Assembly: GCF_029760855.1 (NCBI RefSeq)
Contig: NZ_SOSI01000010.1
Coordinates: 1 to 52,831 of the forward strand
From: Erythrobacter litoralis
GTDB lineage: Bacteria; Pseudomonadota; Alphaproteobacteria; Sphingomonadales; Sphingomonadaceae
Direction of reading: 5' to 3'
DNA: 52,831 bases
This document shows, piece by piece, positions 8,051 through 16,868 of this stretch. Numbering within the stretch: position 1 is the first letter of the stretch; each line of letters starts with the position of its first letter. The notes beneath the pieces were generated by a model. The model was not told the DNA's origin, did no database searches, and worked only from the letters and a program-made list of their open reading frames with translations. The translations under genes and the position numbers were made by a program.

Positions 8051-8980
8051 TTACGCGAAAAGAGCGGCTCGAGCGGGTTTCGGAACGGCCGACGCCACCA
8101 CCGCGGCGCCTGCGGTAAGCAATCCCCGTGAACCGCCGGAAAGGAACGCGCGGTGATCGCTCGACAAACCTTGGCGCACGAAATTGCGAGCCACAGTCGG
8201 CGCACCGCCCGAGCGGAGGGAGCGGCGGGCGAGATAACGGCAATAAAGGGCCTCGCCTTTGCGCAGGTCGATCGACTCTTCCCATCGACCGGCCAGTTCG
8301 CGCCATGCCGCGTACATGCTCTTGAAATCGCAGCTTAGCCCGTCCTCGCTCAGGCGATAGCCCACGAACGTCTGCGGAATGCCCCGAACCAGATGGCCCG
8401 CACCCACGAAGCGAGCGAGCAAATCCTGATCTTCGACATGACGCATGCTTTCGTCGAAGCCGCCCAGCTCCAAAAAGGTATCGCGCCGCATCACAAGATT
8501 GGACATCGTGCAGACGGCATTCTCGATGAGGACGTCCTCAAGCGTACAGAACCGGTCTGGAACGGCGGACTTGGTTCGTCCGGCCTTCAGTTTGCCATCG
8601 ACTTCCGTACAGAAAGCGACACGTGCGAAGCTTGCTTTCAATTCAGGGTTAGCGGCGTGGAGATCACGGTGGGCCTGGAGTTTCTCGGCGTGCCAGATAT
8701 CGTCTGCATCCAGAAACGCGAGATAGGTGCCCCGCGCTTTCATCACTCCATTGTTTCGCGCTGCAGAGACCCCGGCATTCGGTTGCGCGGCGACCTTGAT
8801 GCGAAAGTCGTCCGACGCTTTTGCAAGACAGGTCGCCAGCGTCCGATCGGTCGAACCATCGTCGATGATGATGAGCTCGAAATTCTCTTCAGTCTGCGAG
8901 AGGACGCTATCGATGGCCGCGCCGATCGTGGCATCTGCATTGTACGCTGCAATTACGACCGAAAACATCAGTTCTTTCAT
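8051..8980 (-). CDS. GT2-family glycosyltransferase
   Basis: The product is 309 residues, a second GT-A enzyme with its own motif set: MFSVVIAAYNADATIGAAI, DDGSTDRT, LAFLDADDIWH (DxD) and MRHVEDQDLLARF (ED base). It is clearly related in layout to the neighbouring GT2 but too different to be a recent duplicate. The start ATG at 8980 lies five bases after the flippase stop, and GAGGGG lies within the end of that gene. It is likely to add a sugar to the undecaprenyl-linked repeat unit. A longer reading to 9094 lies inside the flippase gene and lacks homology. Confidence 0.9.
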   Translation of the reverse strand: MKELMFSVVIAAYNADATIGAAIDSVLSQTEENFELIIIDDGSTDRTLATCLAKASDDFRIKVAAQPNAGVSAARNNGVMKARGTYLAFLDADDIWHAEKLQAHRDLHAANPELKASFARVAFCTEVDGKLKAGRTKSAVPDRFCTLEDVLIENAVCTMSNLVMRRDTFLELGGFDESMRHVEDQDLLARFVGAGHLVRGIPQTFVGYRLSEDGLSCDFKSMYAAWRELAGRWEESIDLRKGEALYCRYLARRSLRSGGAPTVARNFVRQGLSSDHRAFLSGGSRGLLTAGAAVVASAVPKPARAALFA

Positions 8981-8985
8981 GAGAC

Positions 8986-10254
8986 TTATCCCCTCGCTAT
9001 GGTTTTTGCAGAAAAGCTGAATTTTTCGGATGTCAGGCTCGCGGCCGCGATCGGCACGAAGACGATGGCCAATCCGGAAGCGAAGCCGATGCATACGCCG
9101 ATCAGTCCCGATTGCGCTCCGACCGTCAGGCCGATCATCGCGGCAGCAGTAGCGCAGCCTGTCATTATGGTTTCGTGCTGCGGCAGGCCGACAGTCCGAA
9201 GCTTCGCTCCTACGAGCGAGCCGGCATAAAGCGGCAAGGCAGCGCAGGACAGCAAGGCTACATAAGGAGCGGCTACGGTCCAGTTGTCGCCGAACACGAT
9301 CGGAACATAGATCGGAGCGAGCAAGGCTTGCGCCAGACAGACCGGGCCGATGAACGCCAGACCGATCGCAAAAGCCTTTCGGTATTCTTTCAGACTGTCT
9401 TTCGCGGCTGCCTTAGCGAAGTGGGGAAAGACAATCAGGTTGCACGCGGCGACAAAACTTTGAGTCAAACCAAGCCCGGCGTTGAACGCGAAATAGTAAA
9501 TGCCCAGCATTTCCTGTCCGAGCAGCGCGCCGACCACCAACTTGTCGCCATGCAGGCGCACGGCTGTCAGTATTTCGGTTCCGAGAATAGCGATCCCGTA
9601 CGTCCGAAACTCGGAAGCTGGAGCCAAGACAATTCCCGAAGGAGCCCACGCGCTGGTACGGCGCGCCAAAATCGTCCAAACCGGCGCGGTCAACAATTTG
9701 GGCAGCACGATAGCCCAAGCTGTCGGCCAAACGACGACGAGCATAACCGTCAGCAAGCTATCGGCGATATTCTGCGCAGAGGTGATGCGCGCGACGGCGC
9801 CCATACGATTGGCCCGGATGGTCAAAAAGATTTGAACAAGCCCAGGCGGCATGATCACATATACCAGCGATAAGATGGCGAGCATCGCCGCCGGTTCGTG
9901 TAGCGAGAAGAAAGCTGCGAGTATCGCTGCCACCGAAAGCTGGACTGCTGCAGTCGTCAGGCAAACGGCCCAGAACAGCCTGTAAGCAGTCTCGCAGAGA
10001 GCCGGCAGGTCCTCGTCGGAGGCGATCACCAGCCGCTGACCTATTCCGACGTTGGTCAGTACGCGAACGAGCTCGAACAGGCTCAATGCCAAGGCCGCCG
10101 CGCCAAAAATTTCCGGTGTTACCAGTCGTGCGATTATCAGCAGCGACATCAAACGCACGATGCGCGTGGCGGCTTCGGCGGAACCGAATGCGATGAAGGC
10201 TCGGACCAGCGGCGAGCTGGCAACCCCTCCAATATGTGCGCGAAAGCTCTGCAT
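8986..10254 (-). CDS. Wzx-type polysaccharide flippase
   Basis: The product is 422 residues and strongly hydrophobic, with about 12 predicted helices (for example LMSLLIIARLVTPEIFGAAA, AVQLSVAAILAAFFSL, MIGLTVGAQSGLIGVC). The first segment, R-L-x-S-L-L-I-I-A-R-L-V-T-P-E-I-F-G, is characteristic of the MOP/PST flippase superfamily, which moves lipid-linked repeat units across the inner membrane. The ATG at 10254 is preferred because GAGGACC precedes it and the longer in-frame start at 10302 falls inside a sigma54-type promoter. It heads a four-gene leftward operon with two GT2 and one GT4. Confidence 0.9.
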   Translation of the reverse strand: MQSFRAHIGGVASSPLVRAFIAFGSAEAATRIVRLMSLLIIARLVTPEIFGAAALALSLFELVRVLTNVGIGQRLVIASDEDLPALCETAYRLFWAVCLTTAAVQLSVAAILAAFFSLHEPAAMLAILSLVYVIMPPGLVQIFLTIRANRMGAVARITSAQNIADSLLTVMLVVVWPTAWAIVLPKLLTAPVWTILARRTSAWAPSGIVLAPASEFRTYGIAILGTEILTAVRLHGDKLVVGALLGQEMLGIYYFAFNAGLGLTQSFVAACNLIVFPHFAKAAAKDSLKEYRKAFAIGLAFIGPVCLAQALLAPIYVPIVFGDNWTVAAPYVALLSCAALPLYAGSLVGAKLRTVGLPQHETIMTGCATAAAMIGLTVGAQSGLIGVCIGFASGLAIVFVPIAAASLTSEKFSFSAKTIARG

Positions 10255-10285
10255 CGTGGTCCTCGGAAACTGTCGACATCGGCTA

Positions 10286-10302
10286 TTCAAGGATCGTGCC
10301 AA
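10286..10302 (-). promoter_or_regulatory. candidate sigma54 promoter of the flippase operon
   Basis: Read leftward the sequence is TTGGCACG-ATCC-TTGAA. The -24 element is perfect and the spacing exact. The -12 element has TTGA in place of TTGC, which should weaken it. The predicted start would be about 20 bases before the flippase ATG at 10254. It shares this -12 deviation with the leftward export-operon box at 20859-20875. Confidence 0.5.
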
Positions 10303-10351
10303 GGCCGGAAATCTGGGCGCTCCCCTTTATAGATACCGAGAACTTTCGGTC

Positions 10352-10416
10352 TTTTTGCGATTTGCATCCGCAATTGTCGCAGGTTGCGACAAAACACATT
10401 TGCAAATTGCGAAATC
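10352..10416. promoter_or_regulatory. cluster of enhancer-like repeats between divergent sigma54 promoters (left region)
   Basis: There are three related elements. TTTTTGCGATTTGCA at 10352-10366 matches, on the minus strand, the TGCAAAWYGCRAAA pattern. TTGTCGCA-GGT-TGCGACAA at 10374-10392 is a perfect 8-bp inverted repeat. TTTGCAAATTGCGAAATC at 10399-10416 matches 15 of 18 bases of 20930-20947 in the other EPS intergenic region. They lie 50-115 bases from the leftward promoter and 58-122 bases from the rightward one, a distance typical for NtrC-class activator sites. I infer that the sigma54 activator encoded at 21625 binds here. Confidence 0.5.
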
Positions 10417-10473
10417 TCGCCATTCAAATCTGATCGGACAGATTTTCTTACGTTAAATCAGCTTCTTGCAAAT

Positions 10474-10490
10474 TTGGCACGCGCATTGCG
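10474..10490 (+). promoter_or_regulatory. sigma54 promoter of the GT26-PGT fusion gene
   Basis: TTGGCACG-CGCA-TTGCG matches the -24/-12 consensus (YTGGCACG-N4-TTGCW) at every key position, including GG and GC at the correct 12-base spacing. The expected start site is near 10501, about 20 bases before the ATG at 10522, where GAAGGAG supplies the ribosome-binding site. Confidence 0.75.
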
Positions 10491-10521
10491 AAGGATCGGG
10501 CAGAACTGAAGGAGCCCGGTC

Positions 10522-11949
10522 ATGAAATACATTCCAGCGTCTGCTATCCGTGCAAAAGATCTGACGCAGATCCTGAGCCGCAGCGTGCATTATCGCGCTG
10601 CCAAGACCTGTAGTGTTTTCGGTCTGTCGCTTTCTTACGACAAACCGCAAATAATGGTCGACCGTATCTTTAACATGGTAGAGTCCGGTTCGCGTTCGGT
10701 CATTAATTTCGTCAATGCACACTGCATCAATACAATGAACGACGATGCAGACTATCGCCGTGTTCTTGAAAAGAGCGACATGTTGCTGCCCGATGGTATC
10801 GGCATCGATATCGCCGCGCGCGCATTCAAGCAGGAGAAGCCCGATAATTTGAACGGCACCGATCTTTTCCCGCTGCTGTGCGATCGCGCTGCCGTGGAAG
10901 GCGCCGGTATCTTCCTATTGGGGGGCAGCCCCGGAGCCGCCGAAGGCACGGCCGCCTGGGCTCGCGAGAACTGGCCCTCTTTGCGCGTCCGCGGCACGCA
11001 GCACGGCTTTTTCGATCCTGCTGACGAGGAGGCGATCATCGAACGGATCAACAACTCGGGCGCCGCCATGCTGTTCGTCGGAATGGGAGTGCCGCTTCAG
11101 GAAAAGTGGATCGCGCGCAACCGCCACCGTCTAACCGTACCGGTTGCGCTCGGTGTAGGTGGCCTGTTCGACTACTATTCCGGCCGTATTCCCCGTGCCC
11201 CGGCAGCGGTGCGCGCCATGCGCTCCGAATGGATCTGGCGCCTCGCCATGGAGCCGCGCCGGATGGCGGATCGTTATATCGCGGGCAACGCACGCTTCCT
11301 GGGCCGCGTGGCGAAGGAAGCCGTGCAAGTCCGAGGCTTTGCAAAGACCTGCGATGACGCTGCAAAACGCGCTTTAGACATTGTCGCCGCAACGCTTGCG
11401 ATCATCGGCCTATTGCCGATCTTCCTCGCCACTGCTTTGGCTATCCGGTTGGAGGACAAGGGGCCGGTATTCTTCAAGCAAATGCGTATCGGAGTGAATG
11501 GCCGCCCCTTCGGAATGCTGAAGTTCCGTTCCATGTTCACAGATGCCGAAAAGCGCCGGGCGGAATTATTGGCACAATCGGATCGCAAGGGAACATGCTT
11601 CAAGATGCAAGACGATCCCCGGATTACGAAGACAGGAAAGCTCATCCGTCGCTATTCGATCGACGAATTGCCCCAGTTGATCAATGTCCTTCGCGGGGAC
11701 ATGTCCCTCGTCGGACCGCGGCCCGCCCTAGCCACGGAAGTACGGGAATATGCGGGTCGTCAAATGGAGCGGCTGCGCGGCAAACCCGGCATCACATGCA
11801 GCTGGCAGGTCAAGGGTCGGGCAAGTATCCCCTTCCATCGTCAGGCCATCATGGATCGCGCTTATCTTCGCAAGCGCAACTTCATCACCGATCTGCGACT
11901 TCTTGCAGCAACAATCCCGGCCGTCGTCACAGCCCGCGGCGCCTATTGA
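10522..11949 (+). CDS. fusion of GT26 (WecG/TagA/CpsF) glycosyltransferase and polyprenyl-phosphate sugar-phosphate transferase
   Basis: The product is 475 residues with two complete domains. Residues 30-260 are a GT26 domain: NFVNAHCINTMN, LLPDGIGIDIAAR (catalytic-site Asp91), GIFLLGGSPG, LFVGMGVPLQEKW and RAMRSEWIWRLAMEPRR. Residues 283-475 are a bacterial sugar transferase: a membrane helix (DIVAATLAIIGLLPIFLATALAI), MLKFRSMFTDA, the catalytic Asp381-Glu382 pair in SIDELPQLINVLRGDMSLVGPRP, and PGITCSWQVKGR. The C-terminal half would put the first sugar-phosphate on undecaprenyl phosphate, and the N-terminal half would add the second sugar. These are usually separate proteins, as with GumD and GumM. 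The gene is monocistronic and has a sigma54 promoter. Confidence 0.92.
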   Translation: MKYIPASAIRAKDLTQILSRSVHYRAAKTCSVFGLSLSYDKPQIMVDRIFNMVESGSRSVINFVNAHCINTMNDDADYRRVLEKSDMLLPDGIGIDIAARAFKQEKPDNLNGTDLFPLLCDRAAVEGAGIFLLGGSPGAAEGTAAWARENWPSLRVRGTQHGFFDPADEEAIIERINNSGAAMLFVGMGVPLQEKWIARNRHRLTVPVALGVGGLFDYYSGRIPRAPAAVRAMRSEWIWRLAMEPRRMADRYIAGNARFLGRVAKEAVQVRGFAKTCDDAAKRALDIVAATLAIIGLLPIFLATALAIRLEDKGPVFFKQMRIGVNGRPFGMLKFRSMFTDAEKRRAELLAQSDRKGTCFKMQDDPRITKTGKLIRRYSIDELPQLINVLRGDMSLVGPRPALATEVREYAGRQMERLRGKPGITCSWQVKGRASIPFHRQAIMDRAYLRKRNFITDLRLLAATIPAVVTARGAY

Positions 11950-11951
11950 AC

Positions 11952-13604
11952 CTAAGTAATAAGCTCGTCGTAGAGGTCGTCGAAAGCCAGCAGGCTTGCG
12001 GCGACTTCGGCGCGAAAGGCTTCGGGAGATGTGCGAGGCTGAGGCGTCTCCCGGTACTTCGTCAATTCCTCGACTATACCGATTGCCCCGACATTCATCG
12101 CTACCCCGGTAAGCGAATGTGCTGCGCTGGATAGCTGGCCGTCGTCCTTCGCGTCGATCGCTTCCAGAACTTCGGATGCATACCGGGTGATGTCGATTTT
12201 TGCAGCGTCGCGCATTCGGGTCCGAAAAGCCGGCGGCAAATCGTAAAAGGTTCGGCGAAACAGTTCGTGGTCGAAACGAGGCTCGAGGCGTCGCGCATTT
12301 CGCCCTGCGAGCAAGGAAGTGCGAATGGCTGTGGCTAATGCATCGCGGCGGATCGGCTTTGCGAGGCAGGCGGTCATCCCGGCAGAAAGTAGTCGCTCGC
12401 GTTCATCCTGAAGGCTGTGTGCCGTTATGCCGATGATTGGCGTTCGTGCAGCGCCGCCCTCAAGATTTCGGATGGTTTGTGTCGCTTCCTCGCCATCCAT
12501 GATCGGCATCATCACATCCATGAGTACGGCGTCGAATTCACCCGTGCGAACCGCCTCGACCGCGGCCGCACCGTTATCGACAGATACGACTATGCAATTC
12601 ATCTCCTCGAGCATCCGTTCGATGACATAGCGATTGCTTGCGGTATCTTCAGCGAGGAGAATTTTTGCGGGCGCCTCTTCCTCCTCGGAAGAAACGTTCG
12701 AGGAAGCTCCTTCCTCATCAACTGATGTTGGAAAATCTTCCCCAATATCCTCAACCGTATCGGATTCTTCTATCAGGGACGTCGCGATTTCCTCGAGATC
12801 GGCGAGAGACGCCAAGGCCACGGCCATATCCGGATCTTCTGCCGGAACCTTCGTCGTCAGCAATTCCAAACCACCGACAAGCCCTCCCAGCGGTGTCCTG
12901 ATTTCGTGCGCCATACGTGTAAGAAAACGGGTTTTTCGCCCCAGAGCATTGGCGACTTCGCGGTTCGCCTGAATGATCTCCTGCTGAAGTTTTCCGAGTT
13001 GCGTTACCCGCCGTTCCGCGCGCAGCTGTAAAGCTCGGACCTGGCGTCGGTTCTGCCGCTCTTCCGTGATATCGCGCACGGAGCCGAGAACATAACTCGG
13101 GCGATCCCCATTGCCCCTCTCTCGCTTGATGGACCAGCTCAACCAGCGAGTTTCGCCTGTATTGAAACGTTTTATGCGGTGCTCATACGTATAGGCCGTG
13201 CCAACTTCAGCATCCTTGAAGAAGGCATTTCCCTCTCGCAGGATACGCTCTTTGTCCAAAGGATGAAGGGATTGGATGAGGTGAAGAAGCTCGGCCTGCG
13301 ACCCAGACGGCAAACCGAGCATTGCCGCCGCTCCGCTCGAAATCGTGAAGCCACGATCCCGTTCTCCGTAAATGGTCACCATGGACACGGTATCGAGGGC
13401 GCTGAGTAGCAAAGAGCTTTCTATGGCAAGACGACGGGCAAGCTCGCTTTCGCGGACTTGCAACTCTTCGTTAGCCTCGAACAGCTCCCTCATCCGTTTC
13501 TCAAGAGCGGCCTCGGCATCCCGCAACGCGCGTTCGCTCCGCGCAACGCGCTTCTCAAGAATTTCGGCCCGCTGCTCCGCAGGAAGGTTAGACAAACTAT
13601 CCAC
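11952..13604 (-). CDS. PAS-DHp-REC-Hpt phosphorelay protein lacking an ATPase domain
   Basis: The product is 550 residues. In order it has a coiled coil (15-60), a PAS/PAC domain (65-182, ending SVRDITEERQNRRQ), a DHp/HisKA helix with the H-box FLTRMAHEIRTPLG (His233), an acidic linker (280-312), a receiver domain with Asp363 in VLMDVMMP, Thr394 and Lys416, and an Hpt domain with His496 in AAHSLTGVAMNVG. No N, G1 or G2 box of a HATPase domain lies between His233 and the receiver; only about 65 residues separate them. It therefore cannot autophosphorylate and probably relays phosphate from the kinase encoded just upstream, whose gene it overlaps by 8 bases. The start is GTG with GAGAGG upstream. 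Confidence 0.88.
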   Translation of the reverse strand: MDSLSNLPAEQRAEILEKRVARSERALRDAEAALEKRMRELFEANEELQVRESELARRLAIESSLLLSALDTVSMVTIYGERDRGFTISSGAAAMLGLPSGSQAELLHLIQSLHPLDKERILREGNAFFKDAEVGTAYTYEHRIKRFNTGETRWLSWSIKRERGNGDRPSYVLGSVRDITEERQNRRQVRALQLRAERRVTQLGKLQQEIIQANREVANALGRKTRFLTRMAHEIRTPLGGLVGGLELLTTKVPAEDPDMAVALASLADLEEIATSLIEESDTVEDIGEDFPTSVDEEGASSNVSSEEEEAPAKILLAEDTASNRYVIERMLEEMNCIVVSVDNGAAAVEAVRTGEFDAVLMDVMMPIMDGEEATQTIRNLEGGAARTPIIGITAHSLQDERERLLSAGMTACLAKPIRRDALATAIRTSLLAGRNARRLEPRFDHELFRRTFYDLPPAFRTRMRDAAKIDITRYASEVLEAIDAKDDGQLSSAAHSLTGVAMNVGAIGIVEELTKYRETPQPRTSPEAFRAEVAASLLAFDDLYDELIT

Positions 13605-16600
13605 CGCAAGCCTCTCTCAAAAGCCCCGGGAGCTCTGCGATGAGATCGTTGTCGTTCTCGAAACGATAGCTTGACGAAGAGAATTTAACTTCGACAGTGT
13701 TTTCGCATTCGTTCACGATTTCGCAGACTGCTTCTTCGCCATCGACGGAATTCGGTGCGAGCTCGAAGGTCTCGAACCCAAGTTCGCATGCAACCGCTTC
13801 GACCTTAATCGCGAGGGTCATGCTTTTTATCTTGAGGGCGATCTTGCCCTTGCATTCAATCTTGTCCGAATGGCTGATCACATCGTCCAACGGCAAGGTG
13901 AGGATCATGCGGGTACCCGTCGATCCATCGCTCAGCGCTTCTAGTTCTCCATCCATGTCGCGCGCGAGTTCGCGGGAAATGGACAGGCCCAGACCACTCC
14001 CGGAATGGCGCCCCAAGGTGTCCGCGTTGCTTCCTGCGAAGGGATGAAAAATGCGAGCGAGCCGATCCTTCTTGATGCCAGTTCCGGTATCCGAAACAAC
14101 GAACTCCCACAGGTTTTCCGTTCCCTCCAGATGTCGGCAACTAATGCACACCTTACCCTTGGCCGTGAATTTGATAGCATTGGAAGCGAGGTTTGCGAGG
14201 ATCTGTTGTATACGCGCCGGGTAGCCTGAAACCGATCCTGCATCCGAAGCCATTTCTATCAACAACCCCTTCCGACGTGCCAAGGGTCGAAAGAGCTCCG
14301 CCACGCGCTCTACGAGACTACGCGGTTCGAATTCCTCTTTGCTTTCCGAAACGGTTTCGCGCTCAGACCGCATTCGCTGGAGCGTGGAGTCCAGGGTGGT
14401 CAGCAAAGCTTCCGCCGAATCTTCAATTAGCGCCAAAGCTCTTTCTTTATCCCTCTGGGAATGATCGCGCCGCATCTGTTCGATAAGGCCAAGAATGCCT
14501 GAGACAGGTGTACGTATCTCGTGTGAAACTACGGCAAGCAAATTGCTTCGGGCTGTTGCCTCGGCCTGCGCTTCCTCCGTCGCCTGGCGAAGTGCGCGCT
14601 CGCTGGCTTTTTCGGCGGAGACGTCCCGCACTATTCCCAGGACTTTCAGACCGTCTTTGAACGGCGAGGCTTCTTCGATGGTCCCACTCACCGCCACGTC
14701 GATAAATCCGTCGACTGAGCAAAGGGTGGTTTCGATCGTGAAATCGTCTCGCGCGATGATTGCTTCGCGAAACGCTTTCCTCGTAGCCCTACTTACGGGT
14801 TTCGCGATGAATTGCGCAGCTTCACGAACCGTCAGACTGTTTTGAGAAACCCCTAGATGGCCTGCAATCCAATCCGAAACGATTAGATGGTCGTTTTTTA
14901 AATCCAGCGCGAAGTGTCCGATACCAGCACTGGTTTGGCCTAATTCCAGATACTTAAGGTTCTTTTCTATCTCAATTTGCGCTTTCAACTGGTGGGTTAC
15001 ATCGTGCGCAATGAAGGCGGTGCCGAAAACGTTTCCATCATTATCTTCCAGCGGAAGGATAGCTTCTTCGAGCCAAAGAGGCTTGCCTGCCCAAACTGTT
15101 CGATCTGAGATCTGTGGCGGCTTACTTTCGAGGGTTCTGCTTGCTCCTAAAAATTTGGCTTCCATCATCGAAGCCAGAATTTTTAGCCCCCGTTCGCCGA
15201 TTAATTTTTTAGCACCCTGATTACTACGAACGATCGTTCCGTTGTCGTCAAACAGGACCATCACGAAATCGTTCGCTGCATCGATGATCGTATCGAATGA
15301 CCTTCGTTCCTTGAACTTTTCTTCCTCCAACCGCCTTTCCATAGCGTCGAATGCTTGCTCGAGCTGCTGGATCTCGTTTCCATGAACATCGTCGCGTACG
15401 ACGAAGCCCCTTGACGAAATGCTGGTGGCTCTATTGGCCAATCTGGATATTTTCGAAGCGACGGTCCTGTCGAATATCACAGCAAGAAGCATCGCAAGAA
15501 TTGCGATCCCTAGACTTGCCGCTAGAATAACCTCGCGGGCAGTTTTCCATGCCCGTCCCGCCAGCGCCGATCGCGGCAGTGCAGTCAGCACAACCCAATC
15601 GGGAGTTTCGAGGTCGCGAGCGACGATAAACGAGTCTATCGATGAGGAAAATCCGTCGAGATCCCCGCCTCGTTCAAGCAAAAGGGGAATGTTTTTCAGC
15701 AGAGCGTCCCCTGAAGATGAGAGGTCGCTGTTTGCTTCGATGCTTCCCTGTCTTTCGACCAAGCGGCTGTCATGGATCAGTTTTCCATCACGGCTGACGA
15801 TGACGGTTCGCGCATCGGGCGGCGGCGCCCTCAGGTTATCGACCAACTTCGTCAACGGTATGCTGGTGCCCCACGCCCCGCGTCTAGCTCCGTCAAATTC
15901 GAAGGGCGTCATACATCCGGTAGTCCAATTCGAACCGCTTTGGTCGTAGATTGGCTTCTGCAGGCTCGTACAACGCATTTCTCCGCCAGGGTTGAAAGAC
16001 GACGAAACGATTTCACCCAATTCGGAGTTCTGGAATTCGAAATCCGCAGGGGCGGTTCTGTAGAAACTGAGTTTGTCCCCCCTTCGGGGAGCGAACATGA
16101 GCAGATCGTTCTGGGGAGTGTAGAAATAAAGACTTTCGATTACCGAGGGCAAACCCGATCGGAAATCGATCAATGTGGCAAAGGCGTTAGCCGATAACTT
16201 GTCGCGTCCATCCTTCGTGGCTCCGGGCGCAACAAACCCCCCCATCCCGCTTACGATCGATCCGTCGGCCATCCTTCGGCCGTCCCACAGATCGTCATAG
16301 GTATGATAAGCTCCATCATCGGCTTCGGCGAAAAACCGACCGAATGATGGCGGAGAACCGGCTGAAAGCCGGCGGCCAAGATCTGCTGACGCTTTCCGAT
16401 GCGTTTCGGCAATCATACGGATTTCCCGCGCCAACGCCTCGTAGTTTGCATCGTTACTATTGCGCAGTTCGACAACTGCGAGGTTGCGATACGATGATAC
16501 CGTGGAAGTGTATGCCAGCCAGGTCAAACCACCGATTACGAGCGTGATCAGCGGTAATGCGATCAGCAATCCTCGCAAGGAGAGCGTCAAATGGGGTACT

Positions 16601-16623
16601 TGAATGCGTCGCCAGCGTGTCAT
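13597..16623 (-). CDS. membrane sensor histidine kinase (Cache-like sensor, HAMP, PAS-PAS, HisKA, HATPase)
   Basis: The product is 1008 residues. Membrane helices at about 17-38 and 370-392 enclose a 330-residue periplasmic sensor region of dCache type. Then come a HAMP segment, two PAS domains (about 450-545 and 565-680), HisKA with His701 in VVSHEIRTPVSG, and HATPase with NLASNAIKF, the DTGTG box and GSGLGLSISREL. The last 90 residues (after LTLPLDDVISHSD) look like a decayed receiver domain without a clear phospho-acceptor Asp. It probably phosphorylates the overlapping downstream PAS-DHp-REC-Hpt protein. The ligand is unknown. Base composition is close to 50 percent GC in sampled lines, lower than the flanking housekeeping genes. 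Confidence 0.88.
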   Translation of the reverse strand: MTRWRRIQVPHLTLSLRGLLIALPLITLVIGGLTWLAYTSTVSSYRNLAVVELRNSNDANYEALAREIRMIAETHRKASADLGRRLSAGSPPSFGRFFAEADDGAYHTYDDLWDGRRMADGSIVSGMGGFVAPGATKDGRDKLSANAFATLIDFRSGLPSVIESLYFYTPQNDLLMFAPRRGDKLSFYRTAPADFEFQNSELGEIVSSSFNPGGEMRCTSLQKPIYDQSGSNWTTGCMTPFEFDGARRGAWGTSIPLTKLVDNLRAPPPDARTVIVSRDGKLIHDSRLVERQGSIEANSDLSSSGDALLKNIPLLLERGGDLDGFSSSIDSFIVARDLETPDWVVLTALPRSALAGRAWKTAREVILAASLGIAILAMLLAVIFDRTVASKISRLANRATSISSRGFVVRDDVHGNEIQQLEQAFDAMERRLEEEKFKERRSFDTIIDAANDFVMVLFDDNGTIVRSNQGAKKLIGERGLKILASMMEAKFLGASRTLESKPPQISDRTVWAGKPLWLEEAILPLEDNDGNVFGTAFIAHDVTHQLKAQIEIEKNLKYLELGQTSAGIGHFALDLKNDHLIVSDWIAGHLGVSQNSLTVREAAQFIAKPVSRATRKAFREAIIARDDFTIETTLCSVDGFIDVAVSGTIEEASPFKDGLKVLGIVRDVSAEKASERALRQATEEAQAEATARSNLLAVVSHEIRTPVSGILGLIEQMRRDHSQRDKERALALIEDSAEALLTTLDSTLQRMRSERETVSESKEEFEPRSLVERVAELFRPLARRKGLLIEMASDAGSVSGYPARIQQILANLASNAIKFTAKGKVCISCRHLEGTENLWEFVVSDTGTGIKKDRLARIFHPFAGSNADTLGRHSGSGLGLSISRELARDMDGELEALSDGSTGTRMILTLPLDDVISHSDKIECKGKIALKIKSMTLAIKVEAVACELGFETFELAPNSVDGEEAVCEIVNECENTVEVKFSSSSYRFENDNDLIAELPGLLREACGG

Positions 16624-16868
16624 TTTCTTGCAGCTTCTATTCGAAGCGATGAACCCTTAAACGAGGAATGCGACATTGGCGTTCTCATTCCTTATGCTGG
16701 CGAGATCGCCCGGAAGCACACAACCAATTTATGCCCAAAATGGCCTAAATACCGCCTTGCGTAGTTTTACGCAGTCTCCTCTAGCCGACGTAAACGCCCA
16801 CAGGTTTCCGCTTTCATTTTCAAGAAATATTCGAGGTTTGAAATGACCCTTTCGCGCACATCAACCAA
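16624..16868. other. intergenic region between Wzy-type gene and sensor kinase
   Basis: These 245 bases separate two leftward genes and should hold the promoter of the kinase operon. I see no sigma54 box, no clear terminator for the upstream export operon and no RNA gene. It is AT-rich compared with the surroundings. Confidence 0.4.
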
